Source: Propionibacterium cyclohexanicum (GTDB taxonomy: Bacteria; Actinomycetota; Actinomycetes; Propionibacteriales; Propionibacteriaceae). From it: DNA of 64,000 nt. The position numbers and the translations under genes were made by a program. How positions within the stretch are numbered: the first letter of the stretch is position 1; each line of letters begins with the position of its first letter. Below are positions 1 through 8,928 of the stretch, in pieces. Where the stretch lies: positions 20,292-84,291 of the forward strand of contig NZ_FOGZ01000013.1 of the NCBI RefSeq assembly GCF_900111365.1, written 5' to 3'. The notes beneath the pieces were generated by a model. That model did not search any database and was not told where the DNA came from. It saw only the letters and a list, made by a program, of their open reading frames with translations.

Positions 1-100
1 TTCATCCTCGGCTCAGGTCCGCCGGGGTGGGCCGGCGAACGGCCACGGTGACCGAGCCACGACCATTATCGCGTCCGCACTCGGTGCGGCCGGCCCGCGG

Positions 101-703
101 TCACAGTGAGCCGACCGGACGCCGGACGATTCCCGCCGCATCGGCTGCCTCGCCATAGGCATGTGCGAGGCTCGCGACCGTCTCGTGGGCATTGAGCCCG
201 CTTGGATTGGGCAGCACGAACAGTCGGCTGGCACCCGAGCCGTCATACCAGGACAGTGACTCGGGCTGCTCGCCCACTGCAGCATGGGGCCGGCCGAAGC
301 CCTGCCGGTAGGCGGTCACGCCGAGGACCGCAACGACCTTCGGGTGGTGCCCGGATACGAGCCGGGCGAGCGATTCCGCCCCGGCTCGCAGCTGTGCCCG
401 GCTCAGCTCGTCGGCGCGGACGCTGGCCTGGGGCACGAGATTGGTGATGCCCACGCCCGTCCGGTCGAACTCGGCCTGGGCCTGCGGCGTCCATCCGGAC
501 GAGACATCGATGGCCCGCGAGATGATGCCCGCCGCCGCCAGGGCCGGATAGAAGCGATTGCCCGGCCGGGCGAAGTGCGCGCCGACTGCCGCGGAGAGCA
601 GGCTGGGATTGATGCCCACCAGCAGCAGCCGCAGCGGATCCGGCAGCACATCGGGCACCATCGCGCCGCGGAAGCTCTCGAGTTCGGCTCGCGTGAAGCG
701 CAT
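101..703 (-). CDS. mug: Mismatch-specific uracil/thymine-DNA glycosylase (MUG family)
   Basis: Base-excision repair enzyme that removes uracil or thymine from G:U and G:T mismatches arising by deamination. The 200-residue protein has the two family signatures: GINPS at residues 30-34, followed by the GxHFxxPGNRFYPAL-type segment, and PNPSGLNAH at 165-173. Length and motif spacing fit the MUG/TDG family. It ends four bases before the argF stop codon on the same strand, so it lies downstream of argF and may be co-transcribed with it. The role is taken from the family; the motifs are seen directly. Confidence 0.9.
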   Translation of the reverse strand: MRFTRAELESFRGAMVPDVLPDPLRLLLVGINPSLLSAAVGAHFARPGNRFYPALAAAGIISRAIDVSSGWTPQAQAEFDRTGVGITNLVPQASVRADELSRAQLRAGAESLARLVSGHHPKVVAVLGVTAYRQGFGRPHAAVGEQPESLSWYDGSGASRLFVLPNPSGLNAHETVASLAHAYGEAADAAGIVRRPVGSL

Positions 704-707
704 CGGC

Positions 708-1712
708 TCAGTGCCGGGCGCCCAGGGTGGCGACCATGACGGCCTTGATGGTGTGCATCCTGTTCTCGGCCTCGTCGAAGATCACCTGGGCGTTGGCCTC
801 GAAGACCTCGTCGGTGATCTCCAGGGCCGTCATTCCGGTGGACTGGTGGATCTCGCGTCCGATGGCGGTGCCCAGGTCATGGAAGGCCGGCAGGCAGTGC
901 AGCACCTTCACCTGCGGATTCCCGGTACGGGCAAGCAGCCTGGCGTTGACCTGGTAGTCCCGCAGCGCCTCGATACGCTCTGCCCAGACCTGCTTGGACT
1001 CGCCCATCGACACCCAGACATCGGTGGAGACGAAGTCGGCGCCCTCGACCGCGTCGAGGGAGTCGGTGACGGTGATCTTCGCGCCGGTCTCCGCCGCGAT
1101 CTGCTGGGCCGTCTGGCGCACCGGCTCGGAGCACTGCAGAGAGGATGGAGCGACGATGCGCACATCCATGCCCGACAGGGCCGATGCCACCAGCGTGGAG
1201 TTTCCTTCGTTGAAACGGGCATCGCCGACATAGGCGATCGACAACTCCGACAGTGGGCGCTCGGAGTGCTCGCGCATGGTCAGCTGGTCCGCGAGCATCT
1301 GGGTGGGGTGCCACTCGTCGGTCAGCCCGTTCCAGACCGGCACGTGGGCGTAGGCGGCCAGTTCCTCGACGCGGTCCTGGCCGAAGCCGCGATATTCGAT
1401 GCCGTCGAACATCCGTCCCAATACCCGGGCGGTGTCCTTCACCGACTCCTTGTGACCGAGCTGGGAGCCGGCGGGGTCGAGATAGGTCACGTGCGCGCCC
1501 TGGTCGTGGGCGCCCACCTCGAAGGCGCAGCGGGTGCGCGTAGAGGTCTTCTCGAAGATCAGCGCGATATTGCGTCCCAGAAGGCTGGGACGCTCGGTGC
1601 CGGCCCGCTTGGCGGCCTTCAGCTCGCTCGCCAGGTCGAGCAGCCCCGCCCACTCCTGCGGCGTGAAATCGGCTTCCTTGAGGAAGCTGCGGCCACCCAG
1701 ATCAATCGTCAT
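708..1712 (-). CDS. argF: Ornithine carbamoyltransferase
   Basis: Cytoplasmic enzyme of arginine biosynthesis (carbamoyl phosphate + ornithine to citrulline). The 334-residue protein carries the carbamoyl-phosphate motif STRTR (57-61), HPTQ (135-138), DVWVSMGE (231-238) and HCLPAFHD (272-279), which is the standard order for OTC. I chose the start at 1712 because a GGAGG lies just upstream; an in-frame ATG four codons earlier would overlap that site. A catabolic ArcB cannot be fully excluded, but no arcA or arcD is adjacent. The arcC at 49.5 kb belongs to a different operon. Confidence 0.93.
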   Translation of the reverse strand: MTIDLGGRSFLKEADFTPQEWAGLLDLASELKAAKRAGTERPSLLGRNIALIFEKTSTRTRCAFEVGAHDQGAHVTYLDPAGSQLGHKESVKDTARVLGRMFDGIEYRGFGQDRVEELAAYAHVPVWNGLTDEWHPTQMLADQLTMREHSERPLSELSIAYVGDARFNEGNSTLVASALSGMDVRIVAPSSLQCSEPVRQTAQQIAAETGAKITVTDSLDAVEGADFVSTDVWVSMGESKQVWAERIEALRDYQVNARLLARTGNPQVKVLHCLPAFHDLGTAIGREIHQSTGMTALEITDEVFEANAQVIFDEAENRMHTIKAVMVATLGARH

Positions 1713-1782
1713 GAAATCCTCCATTGCAGGCAAGAACGCCAGCCTATCGGCAGCGCACCGCAACAACTGGCAGGCTTGGACC

Positions 1783-2154
1783 ATGCTGTGGCGAATAGTG
1801 GTCAATGCCCTGGCGGTTGCCGCCGCGAGCTGGCTGTTGCCGGGGATCACCCTGCGCGCCTCCGATCCGGTGGTCCAGCAGGGGTTCACTCTTGTCGTCG
1901 TGGCCCTGGTGCTCGGTGCGCTCAACGCGTTCGTCAAGCCGATCCTGACCTTCTTCGGCTCCTGCCTCATCATCATGACCCTGGGCATTTTCCTCTGGGT
2001 GATCAATGCCGTCCTGCTCATGGCCACCAGTTCGATCTGCTCGGCGCTCGGCGTGGGCTGGCAGGTCAGGGACTGGAACAGCGCGTTCGGCGGCGCGCTC
2101 ATCATCTCTGTGGTCGCCATGGTGCTTGGACGCAACTACGGACGATCCCGGTGA
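1783..2154 (+). CDS. Phage holin superfamily IV-like membrane protein (four TM segments)
   Basis: A 123-residue hydrophobic protein with about four predicted membrane segments (roughly residues 5-20, 32-50, 55-80 and 95-118). It has the FVKPIL and [16 protein letters not shown] segments of the mycobacterial four-TM phage holin-like family found in many bacterial chromosomes. These proteins are not phage-derived in context and their function is unknown. The last codon overlaps the GTG start of the downstream phosphatase (GTGA), so the two are probably translationally coupled. No strong ribosome-binding site precedes the ATG at 1783, so the start is tentative. Confidence 0.75.
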   Translation: MLWRIVVNALAVAAASWLLPGITLRASDPVVQQGFTLVVVALVLGALNAFVKPILTFFGSCLIIMTLGIFLWVINAVLLMATSSICSALGVGWQVRDWNSAFGGALIISVVAMVLGRNYGRSR

Positions 2155-2627
2155 GCGGTCGCATCGGCCCCCGGGTGCTGTTCGTCTGCCTGGGAAATAT
2201 CTGCCGCTCGACGATGGCCCAGCAGGTGGTGGGCACCGAGCTGGAGCGGGCAGGGGTGGCCGCAAGGGTTGATTCGGCGGGGCTCAGCAGGGAGGAAGCG
2301 GGCAATCCCCTCGATCCCCGGGCCGCACGCTGCCTGCGCTCCCACGGCTATCCGGTCGGCAGCCACCGGGCCCGGCAGGTGGGCCGCGACGATCTGGATG
2401 CCGAACTGATCATCGCGATGGAGGCCGGCCAGCTCGACGAGCTGATCGCCCTGGGCGCCGATCCGGCACGCTGCCATCTGCTCACCGATTTCATCGAGGG
2501 CCGCCAGGGCACCGACACGCCCGACCCCTGGTACGGCGGCGCGGCCGAATTCGAGAGCACCTTCGCCACGATCCGTGCCGCCAGTGCACGAATCGTCACT
2601 GCTGTGCGCGAAGTTGCCCATAGGTAG
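2151..2627 (+). CDS. Low-molecular-weight protein-tyrosine phosphatase / arsenate-reductase fold
   Basis: A 158-residue protein with the P-loop CLGNICRS: Cys13 and Arg19 form the CX5R signature. A C-terminal DPWYGG (Asp125 as general acid) is typical of low-molecular-weight tyrosine phosphatases rather than of thioredoxin-coupled ArsC. It starts with a GTG that overlaps the preceding stop codon. In actinobacteria such enzymes (PtpA-type) dephosphorylate regulatory or secreted-pathway proteins; the substrate here is unknown. An S51 peptidase follows nine bases downstream, so the three genes from 1783 may form one operon. Confidence 0.88.
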   Translation: MSGRIGPRVLFVCLGNICRSTMAQQVVGTELERAGVAARVDSAGLSREEAGNPLDPRAARCLRSHGYPVGSHRARQVGRDDLDAELIIAMEAGQLDELIALGADPARCHLLTDFIEGRQGTDTPDPWYGGAAEFESTFATIRAASARIVTAVREVAHR

Positions 2628-2636
2628 GCTGGACCC

Positions 2637-3389
2637 ATGGCTCTCTATCTCGTGGGAGGCGGCCCCTCACAGGCGACGGGGCCGGTCATCGACCGATTCG
2701 TGGAGGCTGCGCGCCAGCGTGGCCCGAGGGTTGCGATCGCCATCCTCGGGGCGCAGTCGGAGGCGGGGCGCTATCTCGACATGTATGCCGACCCGATCCT
2801 CGCCCGCTGGCCGCAGGCACTCATCGAACCGATCTGGCTCGTGGACGAGGACGAGGGTGCAGTCGACTGGCCGGCGAAGCCCGAGGAACTGGGCGGATTG
2901 ATCATCGCCGGGGGCTGGACCCCCGGCTATCTGGACGCGCTCACCCCCTATCGCGAGACGATCTCGCGGCTCGTGCGTGGCGGCCTGGCCTATCTCGGGT
3001 TCAGCGCGGGTGCGCAGGTGGTCGCCAAGCGCGCCATCGCCAGCGGCTGGCAGTGGCGCGGGCGGGCCGTGGGGCCGGAGGTGGCCGGCGAGGGAAGCAC
3101 CGAGCTGACCGTGCGCGAGGGCCTGGGCCTGGTCGGCCCCTCGATCGACGTGCACACCAACACCCAGCACCTTCTCGAACGGGCCATCGCCACCGTGCTG
3201 GCCGGACATGCCACGTCTGCCGTCGCGATCGACGAGGACACCGCACTCGTCGTCGACACCTCCAGCGGCGATACCGAGGTCGTGGGGGCCGGTGCCGTGC
3301 ACTGGCTCAATCGCGACGGCAACGAGGTCCGGGTCCGTGTTTCGGTCAGCGGCGGCACGCCGGCGTCCCCCCTCGGCGCCGCTGGGTGA
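2637..3389 (+). CDS. Peptidase S51-type protein (cyanophycinase / type 1 glutamine amidotransferase-like)
   Basis: A 250-residue protein with an N-terminal YLVGGGP segment and a nucleophile elbow GFSAGA (Ser123), the pattern of the S51 family, which includes dipeptidase E and cyanophycinases. Acidic and histidine residues after the elbow (SIDVHTNTQHLLER around 163-176) could complete the active site. The substrate cannot be read from sequence. No cyanophycin synthetase is nearby, so I would not call it a cyanophycinase. It follows the tyrosine phosphatase closely and precedes mprA. Confidence 0.75.
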   Translation: MALYLVGGGPSQATGPVIDRFVEAARQRGPRVAIAILGAQSEAGRYLDMYADPILARWPQALIEPIWLVDEDEGAVDWPAKPEELGGLIIAGGWTPGYLDALTPYRETISRLVRGGLAYLGFSAGAQVVAKRAIASGWQWRGRAVGPEVAGEGSTELTVREGLGLVGPSIDVHTNTQHLLERAIATVLAGHATSAVAIDEDTALVVDTSSGDTEVVGAGAVHWLNRDGNEVRVRVSVSGGTPASPLGAAG

Positions 3390-3395
3390 CAAGCT

Positions 3396-4088
3396 ATGAC
3401 TATGCAGATCCTGGTGGTTGACGACGACCAAGCCGTACGCGACTCCCTCGTGCGCTCCCTGCACTACAGCGGCTACGAGGTGGAGACGGCCGACGACGGG
3501 CTGGCAGCACTCGCAAAGCTGTCCACGACGCGCCCTGACGCCGTCGTGATGGACGTCATGATGCCACGGCTCGATGGCCTGGAGACCACGAAGATGCTGC
3601 GCTCCAACGGCAACGACGTGCCAATCCTCATCCTCACTGCCCGCGACGCGGTCGGCGACCGCGTGGACGGGCTGGACGCCGGGGCCGATGACTATCTGGT
3701 CAAGCCATTCAGCCTCGAGGAGCTGCTGGCCCGACTGCGGGCCCTGACCCGCCGTCAGCATCCCGAGCCGGAACAGAGCAATGAACGGCTGGTCTTCGCA
3801 GATCTCAGCCTCGACCCGCAGACCCGCGAGGTGATCCGAGGCGAGCGCCACATCAGCCTGACCCGAACCGAATTCGCGCTGCTGCAGACCTTCATGGCGC
3901 ATCCTCGCCGGGTGCTCGAACGGGGCTGGCTGCTCAATGAAGTCTGGGGATTCGACTTCCCCACCACCGCGAACTCACTCGAGGTCTACATCGGCTATCT
4001 GCGCCGCAAGACCGAGCAGAACAACGAACCACGTCTCATTCACACCGTGCGCGGCGTCGGCTATGTGCTGCGCGAATCCGCACCGTGA
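3396..4088 (+). CDS. mprA: OmpR-family response regulator, MprA type
   Basis: A 230-residue regulator with a receiver domain (residues 4-118: acidic pair DDD at 9-11, phospho-acceptor Asp53 in MDVMMP, Lys103 in LVKPF) and a C-terminal winged-helix DNA-binding domain (about 135-228, ending GVGYVLRE). The sequence is very close in pattern to mycobacterial MprA, which responds to envelope stress and controls extracytoplasmic stress genes. The stop codon overlaps the GTG start of the partner kinase. A second in-frame ATG lies two codons in. Confidence 0.9.
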   Translation: MTMQILVVDDDQAVRDSLVRSLHYSGYEVETADDGLAALAKLSTTRPDAVVMDVMMPRLDGLETTKMLRSNGNDVPILILTARDAVGDRVDGLDAGADDYLVKPFSLEELLARLRALTRRQHPEPEQSNERLVFADLSLDPQTREVIRGERHISLTRTEFALLQTFMAHPRRVLERGWLLNEVWGFDFPTTANSLEVYIGYLRRKTEQNNEPRLIHTVRGVGYVLRESAP

Positions 4089-5509
4089 TCGATGTGTGGC
4101 GCCGCCTCCTTGCTCTGCGGCCGGCCCACAGCCTTCAGGAGCGCTTGGCCAGCCTCGCCGCTGCCGTCATCGCTCTGGCCGTGCTCGTGGTGGGCGTCAC
4201 CGCCTACTACGCCACCCGGGCCTCGCTGTACAACGAGGTCGACGACGAGCTGGTGGATGTCGCCGGGTACATGGTTGGTCCCATCGCATCCGACATCTCG
4301 GGCATGGGCGGCCTCAACAGTTCGGCGCTGCGGGCTGCGAATGTGAACATCGTGCTGGTCAAAGCCGACCACAGCATTGTGCGCATGCAGGACGCGCCGG
4401 TGTCCATCCAGCCCGGGGCCGCCGAGATCGCGGTCGCCCGGCTGGGTTTCGGCAAGTCCACCCGCACCGTCACGCTCGGCCCCGGCAACGAGCCATACCG
4501 CCTTGTGGCCGTGCCCTTGGAGAGCGAGGACAATGGTTCCTACGCGCTGGTGCTGGCACGCCCGCTCGGGCCGCTCATGGAGACGCTCGGTCAGCTGCGG
4601 GCCATCATGATCGCGCTGGGCGTCACCTTCATCGTCATCGGTGCAGCCGCCGGCCACCGGCTTGGCAGTGCCGTGATGCGCCCGCTGCGGCAGCTCTCCG
4701 ACGCTGTGGCCCATGTCACCGAGACCGACGACCTGGCGCCGATCGGTTCCACCCGCCCCGACGAGCTGGGTGACCTCTCCCGAAGCTTCGACACGATGAT
4801 GCACTCACTGGCCTCCAGCAGGCACCGTCAGCAACGCCTCATCGCCGATGCCGGCCACGAGCTGCGCACTCCCCTCACGTCGATGCGCACCAATGTGGAA
4901 CTGCTCGTGGCCGACGAGAAGACCGGGATGCTCCCCTCGGGCGCCCGGGCGGAGATCCTGGGGGATGTTGCCGACCAGCTGGGCGAGTTCAGCTCACTGG
5001 TCGGCGATCTGGTGCAGCTGAGCCGCGACGACGTCGTGACCCCCAGTCTCGAGCCCCTGGACTTCGCCAACGTCGTGAACCAGGCCGTGACGCGGGCCAA
5101 GAGACGAGGGAACGGACTCGAGTTCGACGTGGTCACCCAGCCGTACTATGTGGTCGGTGAGCCGGACACCCTGGAGCGGGCGGTGACGAATCTGCTGGAC
5201 AACGCCGTGAAGTTCAGCCCTGAGCACGGCACTGTGCACGTGCGGCTCGTGGCCGGCACCCTGACCGTCTCCGACGAGGGACCGGGCATCGCCGAAGAAG
5301 ACCTGCCGCACATCTTCGACCGCTTCTTCCGCTCGAACAAGGCCCGCAACACTCCTGGAACCGGGCTGGGACTGTCGATCGTCGCGCACACCATCCAGGC
5401 CCACGGGGGGCAGGTCAGTGCCGGGAACGTGCCGGGCGCAGGGGCGCTGTTCACGGTGACGCTGCCGCCGGCCCCGCCTGGAGCTCTCGACGAGGGCGGG
5501 TACAGCTAG
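4085..5509 (+). CDS. mprB: Sensor histidine kinase, MprB type
   Basis: A 474-residue membrane kinase paired with the upstream regulator. It has a first membrane segment at about 22-42, an extracytoplasmic sensor region to about 165, a second membrane segment at about 170-190, HAMP at about 190-243, and a HisKA domain with phospho-acceptor His258 in [10 protein letters not shown]. The catalytic ATPase domain has [15 protein letters not shown] and GTGLGLSI. It starts with a GTG overlapping the mprA stop. The envelope-stress role is inferred from MprB; the ligand or signal is unknown. The C-terminus is intact. Confidence 0.9.
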   Translation: MIDVWRRLLALRPAHSLQERLASLAAAVIALAVLVVGVTAYYATRASLYNEVDDELVDVAGYMVGPIASDISGMGGLNSSALRAANVNIVLVKADHSIVRMQDAPVSIQPGAAEIAVARLGFGKSTRTVTLGPGNEPYRLVAVPLESEDNGSYALVLARPLGPLMETLGQLRAIMIALGVTFIVIGAAAGHRLGSAVMRPLRQLSDAVAHVTETDDLAPIGSTRPDELGDLSRSFDTMMHSLASSRHRQQRLIADAGHELRTPLTSMRTNVELLVADEKTGMLPSGARAEILGDVADQLGEFSSLVGDLVQLSRDDVVTPSLEPLDFANVVNQAVTRAKRRGNGLEFDVVTQPYYVVGEPDTLERAVTNLLDNAVKFSPEHGTVHVRLVAGTLTVSDEGPGIAEEDLPHIFDRFFRSNKARNTPGTGLGLSIVAHTIQAHGGQVSAGNVPGAGALFTVTLPPAPPGALDEGGYS

Positions 5510-5552
5510 CCTGCTGTTCCCGGATCACCTGCGGACACACCAGGCTTCAGCC

Positions 5553-5642
5553 ATGCTCATCCTCGTCACCATCCTGTTCGGCCCAGTCATCGCTGCCCTG
5601 GCACAGCCCATCCTCGGGCACCACGGCACGCGCGCCGAGTAG
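5553..5642 (+). pseudogene. Possible remnant of an MrpA/NuoL-type antiporter N-terminus
   Basis: A 29-codon reading frame between mprB and the CHAD gene. It encodes one hydrophobic stretch (MLILVTILFGPVIAALAQPI) followed by a short basic tail and stop. The pattern resembles the first membrane helix of Na+/H+ antiporter subunit A proteins, but nothing of the remaining protein is present. It may be a truncated relic, a genuine small membrane peptide or chance. There is no clear ribosome-binding site. Confidence 0.25.
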
Positions 5643-5655
5643 GTGGTGGCGATCT

Positions 5656-6507
5656 TCAACGCCTGGCTGCCCAGAACCGCCCCGTGTCGATGATCTCCTG
5701 CCGCAAGGCCCCGGCCCGGCCGAGGTCGACCTTGGGCACGCGGCTCCCGACAAGATCGCAGCCGGCGTCCTGGACGATCCGGCGAGCAGTCGCGGCATCG
5801 TTCGCGGCTCCCAGCAGGTCCTGGAACTCCTTGAACGCCTCGACGGTCGCTGTGGCGCTCTGCGCCTGCGCGGGGTACAGGTCCGCGCTCACCTCACAGG
5901 CGTAGCGCAGCTTCTTGGCCCGAATGCGCACCCGGTGCAGGTCGTGCGGGTTCAGCTTCGTCATCTCCGAGGATGACACCAGCCACCGGTCGCACCACCG
6001 GTCGAGGCGGCGGCTCGCGAACGATGTGGCCGCCGCATCCGAGCGCCCCCTGCCCGGGTGATAGCGCGCCGAGGTCCGCACTAGGTCCAGGGGGCGGCGC
6101 CAAGCCCTGGTGGCCAGCTGCTCACCGATCTCCTCGGACAGTGCATCGCGGCGGCGCTCGAGCACCTCCCGCAGCGTGTCCGCCTCGTCGTCGCGCACCG
6201 GTGCAAGGCCGTCGCGCAGGTGCTCGAGAAAGACGTCGATGTCGCGCAGCTGCCCCAGATCGAGCGCCTGCTCACGGATCTCGGCCCGGGCCAGCGCCAC
6301 CTTCTCGCCGAGCAGGGGATCGAAGAAGGAGAGCACTGCGCGCAGCCTGCGCAGCGAGACCCTCAAGTCGTGTACCGGTTCGACGCCTGGCCGGTCCAGA
6401 CATTCGGCACTGCGCTGGTTGACGGTGTCAAGGAGCTCCGCGACGGTGCGCGCCGCGAACTGCCCGGCGCTGCGTGGCGCACAGCGGTCTGGTTTCGCGT
6501 CGGCCAT
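5656..6507 (-). CDS. CHAD-domain protein
   Basis: A 283-residue helical protein rich in Arg and His with the CHAD pattern: an N-terminal VHDLRVSLRRLRAVL segment and a second HDLHRVRIRAKKLRYACE segment. CHAD domains bind inorganic polyphosphate and are often found with CYTH triphosphatases. No CYTH or polyphosphate kinase gene is adjacent here. The start at 6507 was chosen because the domain begins soon after it; the longer upstream reading frame has no family similarity. The polyphosphate link is family knowledge, and the local role is unknown. Confidence 0.85.
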   Translation of the reverse strand: MADAKPDRCAPRSAGQFAARTVAELLDTVNQRSAECLDRPGVEPVHDLRVSLRRLRAVLSFFDPLLGEKVALARAEIREQALDLGQLRDIDVFLEHLRDGLAPVRDDEADTLREVLERRRDALSEEIGEQLATRAWRRPLDLVRTSARYHPGRGRSDAAATSFASRRLDRWCDRWLVSSSEMTKLNPHDLHRVRIRAKKLRYACEVSADLYPAQAQSATATVEAFKEFQDLLGAANDAATARRIVQDAGCDLVGSRVPKVDLGRAGALRQEIIDTGRFWAARR

Positions 6508-6556
6508 GTGTCCAGTGAAGCGCACCGGTGGCCCGTCCGTCAGCAGCCGCCACGCG

Positions 6557-6709
6557 CTATGAGGGTCGATTGCGCAGCGCCCCGGCGACTGCTGCCGACA
6601 GCACACTCACAATGGCCAGCAGGGCCAGCGCCGGGAGACCCTCACCTCGGCCACCGCGGCGCTTGCCACGGCGGGCACGCGTCTGCTCGGGCACGAATCT
6701 GAACGCCAT
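6557..6709 (-). CDS. Small basic single-pass membrane protein
   Basis: A 50-residue protein with a strongly basic N-terminal half (RARRGKRRGGRG) and one hydrophobic helix near the C-terminus (ALALLAIVSVLSAAVAGAL). A GAAAGG-like ribosome-binding site precedes the ATG at 6709. It lies 49 bases upstream of the CHAD gene on the same strand, so the two could be co-transcribed. I do not recognise a family. The positive-inside rule would place the basic N-terminus in the cytoplasm. Confidence 0.5.
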   Translation of the reverse strand: MAFRFVPEQTRARRGKRRGGRGEGLPALALLAIVSVLSAAVAGALRNRPS

Positions 6710-7038
6710 CGCAGCACCTTTCTCGCCATCCGTCGTCGACCTCGCACAGGCTAGCGCGCTGAACCGCGCAGTGCCTGGACGGGCTGTCATAGTTCGAGGA
6801 TCCCTCGATCGCGGTGCCAACCCACTGCCCGACGGTCTGGTGGCCCGCGCGGCCCGCCAGATCACGGCTGCCTCGCGATGCCATCGCTGTGTGGCGGGAA
6901 GGATCCGGCGATGGGCGCCAGGGCGGGCGGCCCCCTGGGCGCGAGTACCGGCGACGAGCCGGTCGCTGCTGGCGCGCCCGAGGGGTCGTCAAGGGTGCTT
7001 CGAGCCAAGCAATGCCCCCATCCAGTACAGTCTGGCTC
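6710..7038. other. Divergent intergenic region
   Basis: About 330 bases separate the small membrane protein (minus strand) from the PTS IIA gene (plus strand). It must hold both promoters, but I see no clear -35/-10 pair, operator or conserved RNA element in it. Confidence 0.5.
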
Positions 7039-7437
7039 ATGGACGACGGCAGGTCAGGGGCGCCAGCAGGCGCATCGTCACAACCTGACAACCCCACGTC
7101 CGAACTCTCGACCTTCTCATTCCGGATCATTGCCCTTGCCGGCGAGGCCCACAGCCTGGCAGTGCAGTCGATCCGGGCGTCACAGCACAGTGATTTCGCC
7201 GAGGCGGGCACCCTGCTGGAACGCGCCGAAGCACGTCTCACAGACTGTCATGAGGTACAGACCGAGGCGCTCACCGCCCATGCACGCGGTGAGCAGCTTC
7301 CCGTTGACATCCTGCTGATCCATGCCCAAGATCATCTGTCGATGGCGAGCACGATGATCGAGGACGCCCAGGTTTTCCTCGACATCTACCGCCGTTTGGC
7401 GACCAGCCCAGCCAATCCCATCCCTCTGGAGGAATGA
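7039..7437 (+). CDS. PTS lactose/cellobiose-family EIIA component
   Basis: A 132-residue protein whose C-terminal 105 residues match the LacF/CelC helical IIA family, including ILLIHAQDHLSMA with the conserved His95 and His99. One of these is the expected phospho-acceptor for HPr. About 22 polar residues precede the domain. It is followed immediately by the IIB gene. In a complete system it would relay phosphate to IIB for uptake of a beta-glucoside or chitobiose-like sugar, but no IIC membrane subunit is present in the window. Confidence 0.85.
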   Translation: MDDGRSGAPAGASSQPDNPTSELSTFSFRIIALAGEAHSLAVQSIRASQHSDFAEAGTLLERAEARLTDCHEVQTEALTAHARGEQLPVDILLIHAQDHLSMASTMIEDAQVFLDIYRRLATSPANPIPLEE

Positions 7438-7439
7438 CC

Positions 7440-7754
7440 ATGCTCAAGATCAAACTGTTTTGCGCCGCCGGAATCTCGACCGCGATGGTGGTGCGCAGCC
7501 TGCGGGAGGCAGCCGAGAAGCGCGGCGCCGATGTGCAGATCGAGTCCGGCCCGGTGAGCGCCCTCGACCACGAAGACAAGGGCGACATCGATGTGGCCCT
7601 CCTCGGCCCGCAGATCGCCTATGAGCTCGACCACGCTCGGGAGGTTCTCGAACCCAAGGGCATCAAGGTGGCTGCCATCCCGATGACTGACTACGGTTTG
7701 GTGCGTGGCGATGCCATCCTCGAACTGGCACTCGGCCTCACCCAGTCCGCATGA
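7440..7754 (+). CDS. PTS lactose/cellobiose-family EIIB component
   Basis: A 104-residue soluble IIB domain. The N-terminal KIKLFCAAGISTAMVV carries the phospho-accepting Cys8 in the family loop C-A-A-G-x-S-T. I chose the ATG at 7440 because a GGAGG lies seven bases before it and the family begins at this point; an ATG at 7434 would overlap the IIA stop codon but has poor spacing. It accepts phosphate from IIA and would pass it to sugar bound by a IIC permease, which is not encoded nearby. Confidence 0.87.
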   Translation: MLKIKLFCAAGISTAMVVRSLREAAEKRGADVQIESGPVSALDHEDKGDIDVALLGPQIAYELDHAREVLEPKGIKVAAIPMTDYGLVRGDAILELALGLTQSA

Positions 7755-7897
7755 GCTGTTCCTGATCGGTGTCGTGCGCCGGGTCGGCTCACACGAGAGT
7801 TCACCCGGTGCACACGGCCCGTTTGCCCCTACCTTCCTTTCTCGTGATCTTCACCGTGCACTGTGTGCGATGTACCCGATCAGATGGGATGACGAGG

Positions 7898-8230
7898 ATG
7901 ATCATCGAACAGCGACGCTATGAACTGCAGCCTGGCGAGGCTGCCGGTTTCGAGCGGGCCTGGTCAGCCGCCCGCGAAACCCTCAACAACTCGGGGCACT
8001 GCGAGCAGTACGGCGTGCTGCGCAACCTCGACTCCGCCAATTCCTACGATGTGCAGATCCAGTGGGATTCACTGTCCGGGCTGGTCGCCGGATTCGCCTG
8101 CGGCCCCCACTATGCGCGCTTCCAGGAACTGGTGGGGCCCTATGACAACCGCATCGTCTCCCAGGTGCGTTCCGCACCCGTCATCGCCAACAGGCGCCGC
8201 GGCTGGGACGAGGAACTGATCGGCGCCTGA
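7898..8230 (+). CDS. NIPSNAP / antibiotic-biosynthesis-monooxygenase-like small protein
   Basis: A protein of about 110 residues that begins MIIEQRRYELQPG and continues with a ferredoxin-like alpha+beta pattern, as in NIPSNAP/ABM-superfamily proteins, which often form dimeric barrels. No catalytic residues can be assigned. An in-frame ATG three codons upstream (7889) is an alternative start. It stands alone between the PTS pair and the convergent TetR gene, 15 bases from the latter's stop codon. Function unknown. Confidence 0.65.
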   Translation: MIIEQRRYELQPGEAAGFERAWSAARETLNNSGHCEQYGVLRNLDSANSYDVQIQWDSLSGLVAGFACGPHYARFQELVGPYDNRIVSQVRSAPVIANRRRGWDEELIGA

Positions 8231-8245
8231 GATCCGGCAGCTGGC

Positions 8246-8896
8246 TCAGCGCCGGGCGAACTCTACGGCCGCGTCGGGGACTCCGTTGAGGCGCAAGCCC
8301 AGGCAGCCCATTGTGTCGGCAACGGTCTGCACAGGACCCGAGAAGAGGTAGGCGTTCTCGGCAAGCTGGCAGCACAACCGCCCGAGTTGCCGGGCCTCAA
8401 TGGCGAATGTCACCTCGGTTCGAGCCAACAGCAGCTCGCAGACCTCGGAGTAAATGCCCTCGAGCACGGCGTGCTCCTCGACAAACTCCGGATAGTTGCC
8501 GCTCCAGACTTCGGGCAGGGCATAGAGTGCGCCCACCTGCCGCCCCGCACTCCTCAAAATGCGCGTGTCCTCGGCGATCAACCGATACAGAACGACGGCC
8601 GCGTCCTGCCCACCGCGGAGGGCGACGCGCCAGGACTTGGCCATCTCAAGGCTTGGGCGAACTGTTTCGGCGAGCAACGTTCGCAAGATATCGTCCTTGC
8701 CGGAAAAGTAGTAGTAGAGCGTTGCCTGGCGCATACCGGCTATCTCGGCGATGGCCCTCGTCGAGGTGCCGCCGAATCCCTGGCGGACGAACAGACTGGC
8801 GGCAGCTCGGAGGATGTCCTCTTTTGGGTCCGCTGTTGCGTCCTCGCGAGGGACGGCGCGGGGACGTCCTACCGGATTACTGGAGTGTTGTGGCAT
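8246..8896 (-). CDS. TetR-family transcriptional regulator of the guanidine/urea carboxylase operon
   Basis: A 216-residue regulator with a TetR helix-turn-helix at about residues 44-72 (TSTRAIAEIAGMRQATLYYYFSGKDDIL) and a divergent ligand-binding C-terminal half. It is the last gene of the minus-strand run, 32 bases after the allophanate hydrolase stop. Operon membership suggests that it controls the permease-carboxylase genes and perhaps senses guanidine, urea or a related amidine. The ligand and operator are inferences; candidate inverted repeats lie upstream of the permease. Confidence 0.85.
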   Translation of the reverse strand: MPQHSSNPVGRPRAVPREDATADPKEDILRAAASLFVRQGFGGTSTRAIAEIAGMRQATLYYYFSGKDDILRTLLAETVRPSLEMAKSWRVALRGGQDAAVVLYRLIAEDTRILRSAGRQVGALYALPEVWSGNYPEFVEEHAVLEGIYSEVCELLLARTEVTFAIEARQLGRLCCQLAENAYLFSGPVQTVADTMGCLGLRLNGVPDAAVEFARR

Positions 8897-8928
8897 CTAG
8901 GCCAGGTTATCTGCCTCACCCCGCCAGC

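Noticed and set aside
558..2150. Long N-terminal extension of the tyrosine phosphatase frame
   Set aside because: It is antisense to argF and overlaps the holin-like gene; the family begins right after the GTG at 2151.
2637..3389. Cyanophycinase
   Set aside because: Only the S51 fold is supported; no cyanophycin synthetase or related gene is in the window.
2667..3902. A 411-codon minus-strand frame over the S51 peptidase and mprA
   Set aside because: Antisense to two recognisable genes; no domain in the translation.
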